A stretch of 64,000 bases of DNA from Drechslerella dactyloides (GCA_020064725.1 JAGTWJ010000002.1:2108001-2172000), one strand, 5' to 3'; shown: positions 1 to 13,216, numbered from the stretch's first letter. Translations and numbers: made by a program. Notes: generated from the sequence alone by a model not told the origin.

Positions 1-3000
1 AGTCCTATTGTGAAGTCAGATCCAAGATTTCGATCCCAAAACACCAGGCGCGTTATGTTTTTGTGATACGTCGTACACGAAATTGGTGCGGTTAGGCGGT
101 GTACGAATGGGCTGCGAGACCTCGATATAATACGGCGTAATTCATTATAGCCAGATATTGCGTTAGTCTTATATAAGTTTATGTAAACTGCTAGTATGGC
201 GCGCGTCCGCCGTGTAATTTTTCCCGATGGTGGGCCGGCGGCGGGCCTGGAACTCACTGTTAGGATTCATATGTAGTACAATATACCGCAGGCGATCTGC
301 TATGGTTCCACAATTATCCGGCCTGATATACCCAACAAACTCTGTGGCTGAAGATGCGGCGCGCAATATTCATGCGGCGGGGCTATATCAGAATTTGTGT
401 TTGGCCGTTGTTTGTTCGAGTGGAGAATGGGATTTAGACTTTTGTGGTGTTTAGACTGACATGTCGTGAATTTAGAGACAGTCCGTATGGTATATATCGC
501 CTGATATTACTGCGTCGACGAAGAATCTGCGTGCATATCACTGTGCATATACTGACAATTTGTTAACTTACTAATCTGTTGCGCTGAAAGTTACAGTTAT
601 AATTGTTCTGTATGGTTCTGACCATTGGATTAATGGTGTTTATTTGAACTTGGACTAGAGACCGCGTCCTCTGTTCTGGGATTGGTGTCAACGTGCAACA
701 TGAGCTGTCGAGGACGACCGGACCACTGAAACCTTGTCCTGCAAGCCAGACTCTTTATCAAGAACAAAGAATTTGGCCTCCTTAAATTTAGCAAAACCAG
801 GATAATAAGACTCAAGAATCCTATTCTATCAGTGGCAATTTTCCAGATTGCGATGGCTCATTTTCCAAGTTGCCATAAAATCCAGGACGCCTGCAGGAAG
901 ATGCATCTCGGATGCCCTATCAGGTTTCCGATGCGGCTGTAGCAACAATACAGCTTTCTTATACCCCACGAATTGCACGAATGCCAGTAAAGACGTTCGA
1001 GAGGGCTCTTGGCTATCAAGGGCTTCTAACAGAGTATAAATAGCATCATCCTTACATAATTGTTAGGACGAGATATGTTTCGGGGAGGCGAAACCGGCCA
1101 GCTATTACATCGAGATATAGAGCGATAGGTTCGAGGAGGTTACCGACCCGTCCCGCTTGAATTCAAAGCATGCAGGTGACAATACAGCCACGGAGATCTG
1201 TAGTCCATTCACATTCACGAATTTAGCATTGCTGATTGATCGACAAGTTACGATCCTAACATAATGAGGCGATAGATTGCTCGAGCGCCCCACTTCCTCG
1301 AGTCGACAGCTGCAGCGAGTGTGAATATAGATGCATATCGATCCTACAAAGATACTTTCTTTTCGCGTGAATCGATCTATTGACTCTCCATGGCTTGCCA
1401 GCTGGCCAGGGGTAAGTATCGAGCTCGGGATATATGGCAATGTAGCCGAGAGGAGCTACATCTTTGAGGACGAGACGGGCGAATTTGCTCCTAGAGCTCT
1501 GTTTCCTTCATTCCGTAGCTAGAATCGAATCCTTGTTGATCGGGCTATAGCTTCGGCTGGCTATTTCTGCTCCTGTATCCGAATGTCGCATTGGAAGAAA
1601 TTTTTCTGAAGTTGTAGCCTAGCCACACGCTATAGTGTAGCTAGCCTATGATGATACTAGCTTGCAGATACACGGTTCGGCCCAACTTAACATGCAAACT
1701 GCTTTCTCCACTTCTGGGTCCATAATTCAAGCTTCCGCTATCGCTGTGTGCTTTATCATATGGCCAAGCAGACTTTGGTATGCTCCCGTAAACCGAATAC
1801 CCGTGAACTCTATAAGTTTGTGGCGGGACCAATAGGTGCTCACGCACATATATTTAGTAAAATACACGGCCCGAGATAAATTTCGCCACAAGTAGCTGCA
1901 GGTGCGTTTTCATCCGCGGATCTCGCTAGGTCTCGAGCGAGGTACGGGCGATCCATCAAGTTCAAAGATTTTAAGGCGGAGGCAATAGAAAAGTATTTTT
2001 AGATACGTACCAGACCTCCCCTGGCCCACCCTACAGACCAACGTAGCTAGATGGTTGTGATACAAGTATCTCTCAGCATGGTGCAGATCCACGGCGGGTG
2101 TTGCAAATGGACCGATGTTACTGTCTGACTAAGTAAACAGCTAGTTTGATGGTGGTCCTGAGCACCGCCATGGCGCAGCAAACCCTCGACACATGAAAGA
2201 AACTTTGCAGGCAGCATCTAATTCATCACTGCACCATCAATTGCAGCTCCATAAACTTCTAAGTGTTTGTGTAGCCTATATCTGTCCGTCATTATTGAAT
2301 TTTGCGTCTGCACCCGCATTCCATTAGTACTTGTGTTCACAATCATAACAAGTCCCATGGCGATTTGCTTCGATTCAGCCCGTCTTAGTAGGTCCTTTCG
2401 AAAACGATTCCTGCAGATATTATATCATGCTGTATAGTGCGGCTACTAGAGTCTACAGCTCGTATCTAAATATGCAGCCCTTCGTTGACACTAGGATGCA
2501 AATGAGAATCCCGCGGGATAAATATTCCAAAGGAGCTGCATGGCGGAGTTAAATCTGAGAGGTCTGCGAAGGACACAAGATCTTAATAGTTAACACGTGT
2601 GGGTGCAGTCGACAGTGCCTGTTCAGCCAGTTCTTGGTATTGCTTGGTATCGGGTTGGAGAGGCTGCTGTGATGAAGCCTTCGCGGGATTAAGTAGGTAC
2701 ATGTACATGCATGTGTGCAACGAGCTATTGGCTGTCCAGCCGTGATGGCTGTGGAATTTTCGAAAGCCGGATGAAAGATCTATCTTTGTGATAACAACAT
2801 GTGGTGTGCATGCATCGATATCGCCACACGCGCGTTGAGTTTGGAAGCCAAAGTCAACAGGATTCCAGGGAATCCTAATTTCTATTCTAAGAGTACTATC
2901 ACCAAGTTGACAAACGTGAAACCAAGGACCAACGAGCGTAGAGACGAAACTCAGGGCCAGTTTCGATATTGACAGTCTTTGGGAGGATATATGTGCCTCA

Positions 3001-4236
3001 ATACGGCTAGGGCTTGCAGGCGGCTTGCCGTGGGCGGTGAGATCTGCTCCAATGGTTCGATTTAGTGGCCGCCTTGCATCTTGATATTTTCCTGGAACTG
3101 CCAACATTCCAGTCCAATGTCGACATATGTCGTGATTTCTTCTCCGCAGGAAAGAAGGTTATGCAGAGTTGATCAGGACATGCAGAATTTTCTGTGGTTC
3201 GCCTATCTCCCCGAATAGCAGAGCAGGCACCACTGATTCTTGCAATGCACGGGACTGTAGCGCAGTTTATACCAGTCGGATGTACGGTTCTCCCGTCGTG
3301 GCCTCGGGGACACTCTTCCGTCAACGACTTGTACTCTCCATATTAGGACTAGTGCCTACAGGTTTGTGTTCTTGGCTAACGACTTCCCCCAATCAGAAGC
3401 GTTTTCTGGGGATGTAACAGTAACGACGCATGTGCGGGCTTCGCTTAGATGCTAAGAATATAGAGCAGTAGTCCCAAAAGAGCAAAGTCATCAAGGTTAT
3501 ATCTGGTGAACCCAACGGTATCTTCTGCTGCTTCTATGGTCTTAGAGTACCTGGAAACCCGGCGAGCAGTATTAATGCGATATCCTGGCGAGCAAGGGGC
3601 AAATTATTTCCGAATCCAGCCATCGTCTCTACAGTGATTAGAAGACTTCGGCCGGCAACTTTTGGCAAGCCCTGGCTTGGTTACAGAGCAGCTATGGAGC
3701 TCTGGTTGTGTACAGATAGGGCTGAATATTCCAAGTACCTGTACCTAGGCTACCTCTCTCGACTTGAGTAATGGCAAAAAGATAAACCTGCGTGAAAACG
3801 CATTTAGCCAGGGACCCATGGGATCCGGGCCACGGTGCTGGATTATAATTAGAAACGACAACCAAGACTTCACAATGTAACATCCTCCTTCCATGGCAGG
3901 CGTGATCGCATGAGTTGTACCTCTTGTATATTTATAATATGCATTACAAAGATGCATGTGCTTGGATTGCGGCATCGGGCCAATCGCAGTTCCCCGGCCG
4001 AATGACCCGACGTTGCAATTGTGCTGCTCCGCCTACAACACGAGATACGTACACACCTGTAGGTGGTGCGAGTCCACGGCTGTGATGCATGTTCGAGATC
4101 GAGTAGGTACAATCTAGACGATGTTGACCGGGTGCCGGCATGCCATTGCAGTAGCATCTGAGCTCGCTGGACAGGTTAGCCGTGGACGGAAAATCCTGAG
4201 AGGATGACGCTGCTTGGTAATAACGTTGGAATGCAA
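1..4236. other. gene-free interval, no feature recognised
   Basis: No open frame here shows a recognisable domain or a believable set of splice sites. The longest is a 174-codon minus-strand frame at 2583-3107, which resembles nothing I know and has no promoter or intron logic around it. I saw no clear terminal repeats, transposase motifs or RNA genes. The stretch is probably intergenic or decayed DNA upstream of the wall-protein gene. Confidence 0.5.
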
Positions 4237-4245
4237 TATATAAAG
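4237..4245 (+). promoter_or_regulatory. TATA box of the secreted Pro/Thr-rich protein gene
   Basis: TATATAAAG lies about 240 bases before the start codon at 4483. A pyrimidine-rich leader lies between them, as is common in strongly expressed fungal genes. Confidence 0.5.
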
Positions 4246-4482
4246 CAGGCCTCGTCGACCCTCAAATCCCCTCCTCATCAGAATCATCAGATCAATCAAT
4301 AGCACAGAGACAATACAGTCCGCCTTGGGCTCTCTGATAAACCTTCGCTCCGAGTCCTTCGCTAATCTCCAAGACCTTGACTTTCGTTAACGAATATAAA
4401 GAAAATAATATCTATCGATTGTTTCTCTCTCCATTCTATCGCTTAAAGTATAATATACGTTTCACTTTGATTCACGACAGCC

Positions 4483-5745
4483 ATGACGTTTTCCACCCTC
4501 AAGCTTTCCACGTTCGCCGTGGCCCTGCTTGCCAATCTGCAGTCCATTTCTGCGCTTCCGCAATATGGTGACTACTATAACAACCCGCCGCCTCCTGTCA
4601 CTACCACCACTACCCCTGCGAATTACGGGCAGACGACGACTACGACGCCTGCGCCCCCAGTGTATGTCACCAGTTCGACCACTACCACTACTCCGGATGT
4701 CTATGTCCCGCCACCGGTCTATGGCGGTTCCTCCTCTTCTACTACCACTGTCGCAACCACGACCTCAGACACATATGTCCCTCCGCCACCATACTATGGC
4801 GGTTCCTCTTCCTCGAGCACCACCACTACTCACACTACCGCAGACACATATGTTCCTCCACCACCATACGGAACAACGAGCTCGTCTACTACCACCACAC
4901 CGGTCTACGTGCCACCGACCACTTCTTCTACCAGCTCGGGACCAGTCTACGTGCCACCGACCACTTCCCCCACCACAACTTCCGTGCCTACCTATGCCCC
5001 TCCTCCCCCCTATGGTACCACAACCACGTCTCCTTCTTACGTTCCTCCTCCTCCAAGCTCCTATTACCCACCAACCAACCGCACCACTACCACTCCTCCA
5101 TACATCCCTCCTACGACATCCGGCCCTGGCTACGTCCCGCCAACGAGCAAGCCATACGTAACTGAGACCACAACCACCGTCACCATCACCACGACAATCA
5201 CCTCCTATGTACCTTGCCCGACGACCGTCTATGTCGGTGGAAAGACTATCACCACCACTACATCCACCCTAACAACATACACTACAACCACGACGAACGT
5301 TATCACCACTAAGCTGACTTACTACACTCTGCCGCCCTACACCCCACCTGCCTACACTCCTCCCGCCAACTCTCCCCCAGCATACACTCCTCCAGCATAC
5401 ACTCCTCCAGCATTCACCCCGCCTGCCTACACTCCGCCGGCGGAAACTGAGGCCTGCGACACCCCTCCCAGCTACATCCCTAAGACCGTCACCGACATGC
5501 TCCTCGTCACTGCCTGCCCAGCCGTTGGTGGTATGACCACGGTCACCGCAACCGCCACAACGACTGTCTACGGCAATGGCAACAACGGAGCGACTGTGAC
5601 CTCCACCACGACCAAGTACGTGACCGTCCCAGGGTACGGCGGCAACAACGACGTCAAGACTGTCACAGTCACCGAGCCAGCCAAGACCGTCACGGTCACT
5701 CAGGGCGGGTGCTACAATGGCACCCAACCCACGAAATACTATTAA
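4483..5745 (+). CDS. secreted Pro/Thr/Ser/Tyr-rich cell-wall-type protein
   Basis: Uninterrupted 420-codon frame. Residues 1-24 form a signal peptide: a short basic start, a hydrophobic core around AVALLANL, and a likely cut after SISA. The rest is low complexity. Residues 25-230 carry repeated YVPP and YGG blocks separated by Thr/Ser runs. The middle is Thr-rich (TTTVTITTTITSY type). A PPAYTPPA repeat array spans roughly residues 285-325. The C-terminal region repeats TVTVT with a few Cys. This composition is typical of heavily O-glycosylated wall or surface proteins. I see no C-terminal hydrophobic GPI-addition segment, so it is probably secreted or bound to the wall non-covalently. The start was chosen because it gives the signal peptide and follows a leader with a TATA box at 4237. 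Other-frame frames over this gene come from its repetitive composition. The exact role is unknown. Confidence 0.85.
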   Translation: MTFSTLKLSTFAVALLANLQSISALPQYGDYYNNPPPPVTTTTTPANYGQTTTTTPAPPVYVTSSTTTTTPDVYVPPPVYGGSSSSTTTVATTTSDTYVPPPPYYGGSSSSSTTTTHTTADTYVPPPPYGTTSSSTTTTPVYVPPTTSSTSSGPVYVPPTTSPTTTSVPTYAPPPPYGTTTTSPSYVPPPPSSYYPPTNRTTTTPPYIPPTTSGPGYVPPTSKPYVTETTTTVTITTTITSYVPCPTTVYVGGKTITTTTSTLTTYTTTTTNVITTKLTYYTLPPYTPPAYTPPANSPPAYTPPAYTPPAFTPPAYTPPAETEACDTPPSYIPKTVTDMLLVTACPAVGGMTTVTATATTTVYGNGNNGATVTSTTTKYVTVPGYGGNNDVKTVTVTEPAKTVTVTQGGCYNGTQPTKYY

Positions 5746-7010
5746 TTGTCTCCCTGATTAAGTCTTTGACTTTTGGACAAACATGAGCGATATGCAAATT
5801 CGCTACTATATTGAGCTGGGAGGATCGAGTATACAAGAAGAGGAGCAGCAGCTATGATTTATGAGGCTTGATATTGAAGCTGAGACGAACCTACATGCAT
5901 GCATCACGCACCCGGTGTTTCTTGGTCTATATAAATAATGTTTTTTTTTCTTCTGTTTTTAGTTTGAGCGTCTACCATGTCTTTTAGTTGTTCTTATCAG
6001 GGCGGTGCTTTACAATATATATGAATCAGAGTATCTATTTCACAAAAATGTGCATTTGCCGTAGACTGTGCATCCTTCATGAACTGTGCTTCGCCCTACC
6101 TATAGCCTTGAGGCTTTTTCGCATCGAGCTTTGATGAATGGATGGGCCCTGGTATAAATGTGTTGCGTTGTGTGGTATTCTTGCCGTCGTCGTTACACAT
6201 CGTTACACGCTGGCCACGAGGATCGGTTACACATGATCTTCCTGGTCTCACGCTCTGTCATGCGTAGATCTCCCACTCTTATCGACAAGGCCGCGATCAC
6301 CACCGAGCTAACGCGATTCTACTACTGTGACCGAATGCATTGAATTACCGGCTCGCTTACACGTTCGAAGGTTCTCGAGTTCAAATCGTACAAATATACA
6401 AGTAACGTACACACTACACAGTAGCTCCGGTATCGGTATCGTACGATACGAGATATATACAACATGCATGCGTGAGGCATCCAAGAACGATAGACAAGGC
6501 GAAAGTCCCTGCAGTACTTGATTCATTCTCCTCCACTCCGATAATAAAGATCTATAAGTGCAACCAGACAGAAAATGATACTATGCTCAACCAGTCCCAG
6601 GCGAACAGATGAATGACTCAATGAAACGGCAAATGTGGTTAAAGAAAAGTAAGAAAGAAACTCCACAAATCGAACCGTTCCCTTTATAACAATAGTATAA
6701 CAGTACTCGGTAATTCCATTGCGAGGCGCCATCATACCTTGACTCTCATGTGGGAGAAACGGGTAGGAAGGTAAGGCAATGAGCGATATGACGATAGTCG
6801 AGCTCGCTCTGGTATCATTAATAAAGAATTAGGAAAAAATAGACGGAAAAGGGAAAGAAAATTATGTCAAGAACGCCGTTCCCAAGACTCGGTCCCTTTT
6901 GAAAATGTGTAAACGACAAACTTTTGGCTAAGTGATGATGAACGGAGAATATTCCGACCTATTGATCGTGAAAGCCGGAAGAAACATTAAAAAAATATTA
7001 TGGAAGGAGG
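5746..7010. other. intergenic, 3' regions of convergent genes
   Basis: Lies between the stop codons of the wall-protein gene (+) and the Sln1-type kinase (-). It is AT-rich with T and A runs, as expected for terminators and 3' untranslated regions. No coding signal was seen. Confidence 0.5.
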
Positions 7011-10000
7011 TTATGAATTGATCGGTTGCGACGGCGGTGGGCTGGAAGTGGTGGTATCCGGTGATGTCTGCTCCGGTGACGCTCCCAGAAGTGCTGTTTC
7101 AATGGACGGTGTCTGTGCGGGCGATGTAGACAACGTCGACTCGACCTCGGACCCTGGTGTTGACTCTTCTTCCCGAATTGTGGAACAGTACCGTTTCAGT
7201 ACGATTCGCAACTGACTCTTCTTTACCGGCTTGCTTATGAAGTAGTCCATTCCGGAATCGTAGCATTCTTTGATGTTATTTTCTGTGCTATAAGCACTCA
7301 AAGCTACAATAGGAGCTCTGTATCCAAGAGACCTTATTGCACTTGTTGCCTGGATCCCGTCGAGTGTCGGCATCTGCACGTCCATGAGGATGATGTGGAA
7401 ATGTTTGCCTTCTGCGAGGGCTTCCTTGACTCGATTCACCGCTTCCTGACCGTCCTTGGCGATAGTGATGTCATAGACGGATTCCAGACGCAGCATTCGA
7501 GAAACAACCTCCTGATTAACAGGATTATCCTCTGCCACGAGAACTCGGATTTTCTCGGTCTGCAGAAGAGGGTTTGGTGGAAGCTCGAGAAATTTGACAG
7601 GAGACTTGGCGATTGCTGTAGTAGCCTTCTCGTCGGTTTTCGCTGAGCCGGAACCGCCGGCATCTAGAGCTGGAAGAGACAAATCCTCTCGGGACTTTTT
7701 AGCCAAGTTCCAGCCCCTATGTGTCGGCAGCACACGCCCCAGGTCCTTTTCCGAGACGAGCGCGTTAGTACTGCTGAGGGCCGCGGCGACACCGAGATCC
7801 ACGACAGCGTTATCGAAACTTGACGCTAAGCTATCTCGACCGGATGTGCCTTCACGTGCGACCTTAAGCGGGATTGTGAGACAGAATTGGCTGCCGCTGG
7901 AATCCGACCGCGTCAGCGCCACTGTGCCCTTGAGAAGAGACGCGAGCTGACGGCAGATGCTTAATCCCAATCCAGTGCCACCGTGTTTCCTACTCAGACT
8001 TCGGTCGCCTTGGGTAAATGGCTCGAACACACTTTTGTGAAGATCGGCCGGAATGCCTGGTCCGGTGTCTTCCACCCAAAACTCAGCGATGTATTGAGCT
8101 TCAACATTCGAGGTCAAGGTCTCCTTTCCTAATGACACCTCCTCTTCAGAGACATTATTGGTCCTGTCGTGAGGCGATGGCACCAACGAAGTGGTCCTGC
8201 TGATGACATTGGTGAGTTTCTCGGCGAGGGTGTCGCCTTTCATGAGATGAGAGCCCGAAAGAGATGCGCTCCGGGACGGCGGCTTTCCTCCCATACCCGA
8301 TGTACTTCGAACACTATTCCTTGGATGGAGCAATTTCGAGTGTCTTGAGCTTTCAGAGTTCGCCCGTCTCAGGTCTTCCTCTCTACCATGATTTTCCCGA
8401 ACAATAACCTTCATTCCGACGGAACCTGTCTCCGTGAACTTGAGACTGTTGCCAACAAGATTGATGAGGATTTGCATTAATCGATTGCTATCACCGAAAA
8501 ATACCGTGGAGTCCAGAAATTGACTCGGTGTAACGGTAACCGAGAGGTCGATATGCTTTTCCGACGCTTGTTTCCCGAAGATGGCGGTAATCTGACTCGT
8601 GACGTCGCTGAGCCGGAAATTTCGCTCCTCAAGAATCACATGATTTCCATACTGGTTTTTGCTGAAAGTAAGTAGGTCGGTGAGCAGTGCGAGTAGCAAC
8701 TCTCCAGACTTCTCAATTATTCGAAGGCTGTGTTGCAACTTGCTAGGATCTTTCTCGCCCATCAAGACCGAGCACATTCCAAGTATACCATTCAAAGGCG
8801 TCCGAAGCTCGTGACTGATATTTGCTATAAAGATCGTCTTGGCCTCGTTGGCTTCCTCTGCAACCTTTCGCTGAGCCTCGATTTCCCTCGTCCTCTGGAA
8901 CACACGATCCTCCAGCTCATCGTAGTGCCGGGTCAGTTCCTCCGTCATGAGATTGTAAGTCCGGGTTAGGTCCGTAAGTTCATCATGGATGATATGCTTA
9001 CGCTCCGGAACCTTGAGGGGAATCCTGAATCCGCGTTGGCTTGAGTTGCGACGACCGCTCTCCGGATCATCATTACCACTGATATCGTTGCCCATTTCGT
9101 CGTACCCAGGAGGCTGAGTTGTCCGTTCTGTAGCACCCCTAAGCCGAGTGATAGGAGCAACTGCCCAGCGCGCAAGCGGGTAGATGAAGAGGAGAATACC
9201 CCCGACAACACCGAATACGGTCGCGATGAGCAGTTGTTGGATCTTCGAAATTGGAGCATATATTTCGGAGTTTTGCATCTCGACGATTAACGCCCAGTCC
9301 GCAAACTTGGTTGATGAGCCGATGATACTGAATCCGACGCTCACCCGCTGGTTCTGAGCGTTTCGGGTGTCGAGTTCTGCGATGGCGTCCTCGGATTCGT
9401 TCGCATTGAGGTAGCATGCTTTGACGGCTTGAAAGCTCCCCATCTTTTCGACCGTGCCGAAAAGTGTCGGTGTCAATGCCGGCGGGAGAAGGTACCGAAA
9501 CTCGGTATCGTCGGTAAAGACACGGTCATTAGGTTCGAAAACATTAGTGATAGTGTTAGGCCCAACCTGATCATCGAAATATTAGTAACAGAAGTCTAGC
9601 TGAACCGTCAAATAAGGAGACAGGGGATTCTCACAAGCAGAGTCTGTCCGGTGTCTCCCATTCCCTGGGTAGTATTCACAATATCCACCAGCAGTTTTGC
9701 GTCGAGTAAAACAGTCCAGAAGCCGAGGAGTACGCCATTTCCAGTTGTGTTGTGTACTGGAACGGTGAATGACAGGATGTAGTAGGTGCTATTAACCATA
9801 ACAGGCCCTAATAACAAGCTCCGGCGGGCTTCGATGGAATACTGGTTGAACATTGCAATTCTATCGGATGAAGTCTCGGACACATTGGATGCTCGGGGAT
9901 ATAAGAGATCCGGGAGGTCGTTGTGACCATTCCAATTGGCTGCTTGTGGCGCCCCTGAATTGTCGTACAGTATTTCGATAGTGTTACTCCCGTTCTCGGG

Positions 10001-10824
10001 GTCCTGGAAGTTGGGATCTCGAGGAGGTTTAGCCGTAACATTGAGGACGGCCTCCGTAAGGTTGCTGTTGTATAGAGTTGCAGCGACATAGAATCTCTGA
10101 GAGGATAGGGCTGTCCCTATATCCTCGATGGTGTACTGCCAGGTGGTGTCGGAGACGTTGTTCTTGTAGTATCTGTTGAGAAGAGATAGCGGAGCGCTCC
10201 GGGTAGCGATCGAGGAAGCCAGGGTTTCCAAGGTTTCTATGGCCTGTACCATCTGCGACCGTTTCAGGTCGGCAGTGATACTCAGCCGTGTAGTGGACGA
10301 ATCCTTGATAAAGCCGAGGTTGTTTCGCCATGATATTCCAGCGAGAGCGCCAACGGCAGTCAATGTGAATACTATTAATCGTAAAGGTGATCGTTGTTAG
10401 CAGACATGCATAACTCGGTAGATAGAGTTCAGCCGAGGGGGCGATCCAACTTACTCGCAACAAGAAACTATACGGGGAAACCAACATCGCCAAATAGCGA
10501 TACATCACCCTTGTTAGTCACCAGCTACAAAGAATCACACAGAAAAACACTTCCTTCGGAGGCTGCTCGAATGTCGGACGGCTGTAGACATACGCTTAAT
10601 TGATTTTGGATCTTGATCCGTAGGCGAAACGGCTTCCCTCTGCGATTTGCGAACCATCGTGATATCGGATTCCTCGGCGAGGACGAAGACGAGAACGAGT
10701 GGGTTTGTCGGGCGTCGATGCCGTTCGGTCGGTGTCGGTCATTGTGGTGGACGGCCTTCTCTTCCGCGGCCGAGTCCAAGGACGAAGAGACGCCGTCGAC
10801 GGCCTGAGGCTGGCTTTCGGACAT
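7011..10824 (-). CDS. sln1: Sln1-type hybrid histidine kinase (group VI osmosensor)
   Basis: Two-component sensor at the plasma membrane. The fungal family signals turgor or osmotic state through a His-Asp relay to Ypd1, Ssk1 and the Hog1 MAP kinase. Exons (descending): 10594-10824, 10455-10467, 9635-10371, 7011-9566; 1178 residues. Order: short basic cytoplasmic N-terminus; membrane segment about 88-108; extracellular sensor; second membrane segment about 437-457; HAMP-like linker and coiled coil; HisKA with NISHELRTPLNG (His about 579); HATPase with NSLKF, VEDTGPGIP and GGTGLGLSICRQL; receiver with AEDNPVNQ, LMDVQMP (Asp about 1056) and a conserved late Lys in SKPVKK. The stretch FEPFTQGDRSLSRKHGGTG is characteristic of Sln1. 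A Ser/Thr/Pro tail follows the receiver. The 13-base second exon is unusual but restores both frame and the first membrane helix. The upstream GTG in the same frame is not a fungal start. Confidence 0.92.
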
Positions 10825-13216
10825 GATCACGCCTCCACAAAGCCGGCGTGCAGTCTCTTTACATAGTCGAGCGAGTGGGCAGGAGGCGAGCGTGCGAAGC
10901 GAAGAAGGGTAATGATCCGTCGGGCCGGGGATGCTTGGTTGATGGAAGGGCGGTGGGAGGATGGATGGCTAGAGATCGTGACGGGCGGTGGGAGCGGGCG
11001 GTGGTCGAAATATCAGCTGGCCGGCGGCGCGTTGCGGCTCGACGGGCGAGGCCAGCAGGTGTGGTCGGTCGATCACGGCCAGCAGCCAGGCTCCCATGCA
11101 CTTCGGCCAATCAACCTCGTCTCTTCCTCCACTCCAGCTCGCGATCGATCTCGATCGGATGTCGCGCCGGATGTCGACAAAGGTGCTGGGCTGAGGCCGG
11201 ATGGGGGCCTCGTCGGAGGGCACAGCACGGCGGAGATGGTTGGTTGGTCCTTGGAAGTCGGTTCCTTGGTGGTCGGTCCCTCCTCTATCCTACATATCCT
11301 TTCCTCCTCTTTTCTAGCGGCTTGGTGGACTGACCGCGGAAGAAAACTAGGCTGGGGGCCAGCGGAAGGGCCTCGATCTCGATAATAGCCCTTCTTGGCC
11401 CAGTCGAGAACTCCAGCCCCAAAGCGACTCCAAGCAGGAAAGTCAAAAGCAAGGAGAGACACTGCGAGGAGACAGAGGCTTTTTCGCACGAGTCAGCCAA
11501 CCAGAAGGCAGCATCGGGCAAACCTTCCGCACCCAATTCGACCTGAAAGGGCAAAGGCAATATGCATGGGTTCCTCAGCTTTGGCTTTGAACTCGATTAA
11601 TTTGGGGTCGAGGCCAGGTGCCACGCCTCTTCGCACAGCGGCGAACTGAACAGATAGCTGTAACGTACAGAACGCCCGGTTTCTGTACCGCTGGTCCGAG
11701 TGTTCGATTGCTACTGGGCCGACCAGATCGAGCTGCGTAAGCTGGCGGGTACGATGTGGCTCACTCTCAAACCGTTTGGCCACGGCCGCTAGCTGACGGC
11801 AAAGACCTCGTCCAGCCCAGATCGCAATTTACGTAGACCAGCCCGCTCACTGCAGACACATGTGTGGTACGACCGCCGCTGCAGGTGCGAAGCATGCAAG
11901 TGCTCAAATATTTGCCTAAGTTCCGCACAGAGAAAATTCGATTTTATACATCTATACAGTTCGGTGTTATTGCATGTGCACATGCCTGGGGTGGAGAAAC
12001 GTAGCAACTAACTTATTCTGCATTCTCGGCAACGAGCTCGCTCTTTCAGGCCTTTCGAAAGATGGCATTCTCGTCTCACGAAACCGGAGTTTAATTAGCC
12101 TGACATGCTTCGAGATCGGTATCCGGGGCGATGGCAGCTGGGTCGGCTGATTTGCACCACCCTGGCCGATAGACACCCAAGACTCCCGATCCTGTCAACC
12201 ACTGCCTTGCTGCCTCTTGGCCCAGCCTTGCGTGCTCCAGCAGCGGACACTCTCGTCTCGGGGATGCAGGCTCTCGGCCAAGACGCGTGGACAGGCGAAG
12301 AAAAGGCAGGACGGCCGAGAGACTTTGGCGGGGTATTGGGCTGCCCAATCGGTGGTCGATTTCGCCACCCTGACAAGGTGGTTTGCGCAGGATACCTACT
12401 TAGTGTCAGTCGGCGAGATGGATACTCGGACCGCATCAAGCTAGCTGTTATCATACGATGCTGCCTGCAGGCGTGGCTCAGGCGTGGCCCGACGTTCAGT
12501 TGACTGGACGGCGGTGCCATTTCCAATTGTTCATGGTTTCGATGCACCTGCCCTTCCAATGCACAAGCAAGCGCATGTTTTATTATATTGTAATATTCCT
12601 TATCATATTCGTTTGAACACAGAAGGTTGTGGACACGGCAAAGTATCGAAAGGATATCCCAGATCTGTTAGTAATCGGTGCCTGTATCAGGCACATGGAC
12701 GGAGTACATGTAACCCCGGCCCGGTCGATACCATCTGCTATCTAATCGTCTATCGAGATCAGCTGTCTCACGACCTAAGCTAGACAGTCGTGCTTCCAAC
12801 GCCGGTTTCGGGGCCATACAGAACAACAGATGATTTGTAGCACAGGATGGCCTTAAGTTTATCACCCAATAGTCTCGGGGACGCTGGCCCTGCGAGCTTG
12901 ATCACCCAAGCTAGACTGTTGACTCGACGGAATTGCCACAAGCTTCGGCAACTCAGCTGTGCTGCATATGCGTATGTCTCCTATGCATGCGGCCGACAAC
13001 AATTAATGAGATCTACAGCACTGCTGCTGGTTTAAATATCTTCCGGGACTAAAAAAGATCCGCTCATAATGTGATACAGGAGTCGACTTTAATTCGCATA
13101 TCTACTAAAGAATACGGCATTGCGACATGTGTCTACTACTTCCAAATGTAACATAATGCAAGGCCCGTAGGTTGTACTATGCAGACCCGATGCAGCTGCA
13201 TTGACCACATCCACGA
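10825..13216. other. upstream region of sln1 and 3' flank of the oxidoreductase
   Basis: About 2.4 kb without a convincing gene. The part next to sln1 is GC-rich with several overlapping frames in all phases, which is what compositional bias produces. No domain is visible. One copy of the TAGTCTCGGGGAC element lies at 12870. Confidence 0.45.
12870..12890 (+). repeat. isolated copy of the TAGTCTCGGGGACGC element
   Basis: TAGTCTCGGGGACGCTGGCC matches the terminal motif repeated at 39.4-43.9 kb. The nine bases ATCACCCAA occur at 12861-12869 and again at 12901-12909, flanking the motif as a direct repeat. This may be a trace of insertion or excision, or chance. Confidence 0.5.

Noticed and set aside
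2583..3107. 174-codon minus-strand frame in the first 4 kb
   Set aside because: No recognised family. A short resemblance (KFHSHHGW here, KFHSHRGW near 15105-15128) extends only about 35 bases at modest identity, so I do not call it a repeat or gene.
4529..5161. 210-codon plus-strand frame overlapping the wall-protein gene
   Set aside because: Out of frame with the signal-peptide gene, starts inside it, and is purely Pro/Leu/Arg-rich from shifted repeats.
5269..5727. 152-codon minus-strand frame across the Pro/Thr-rich gene
   Set aside because: It is the complement of a highly repetitive coding region and has only Gly/Arg/Val-rich low-complexity content.
10848..11385. Overlapping frames in three phases upstream of sln1
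   Set aside because: All phases are open at once because of high GC; no start context, domain or intron logic.
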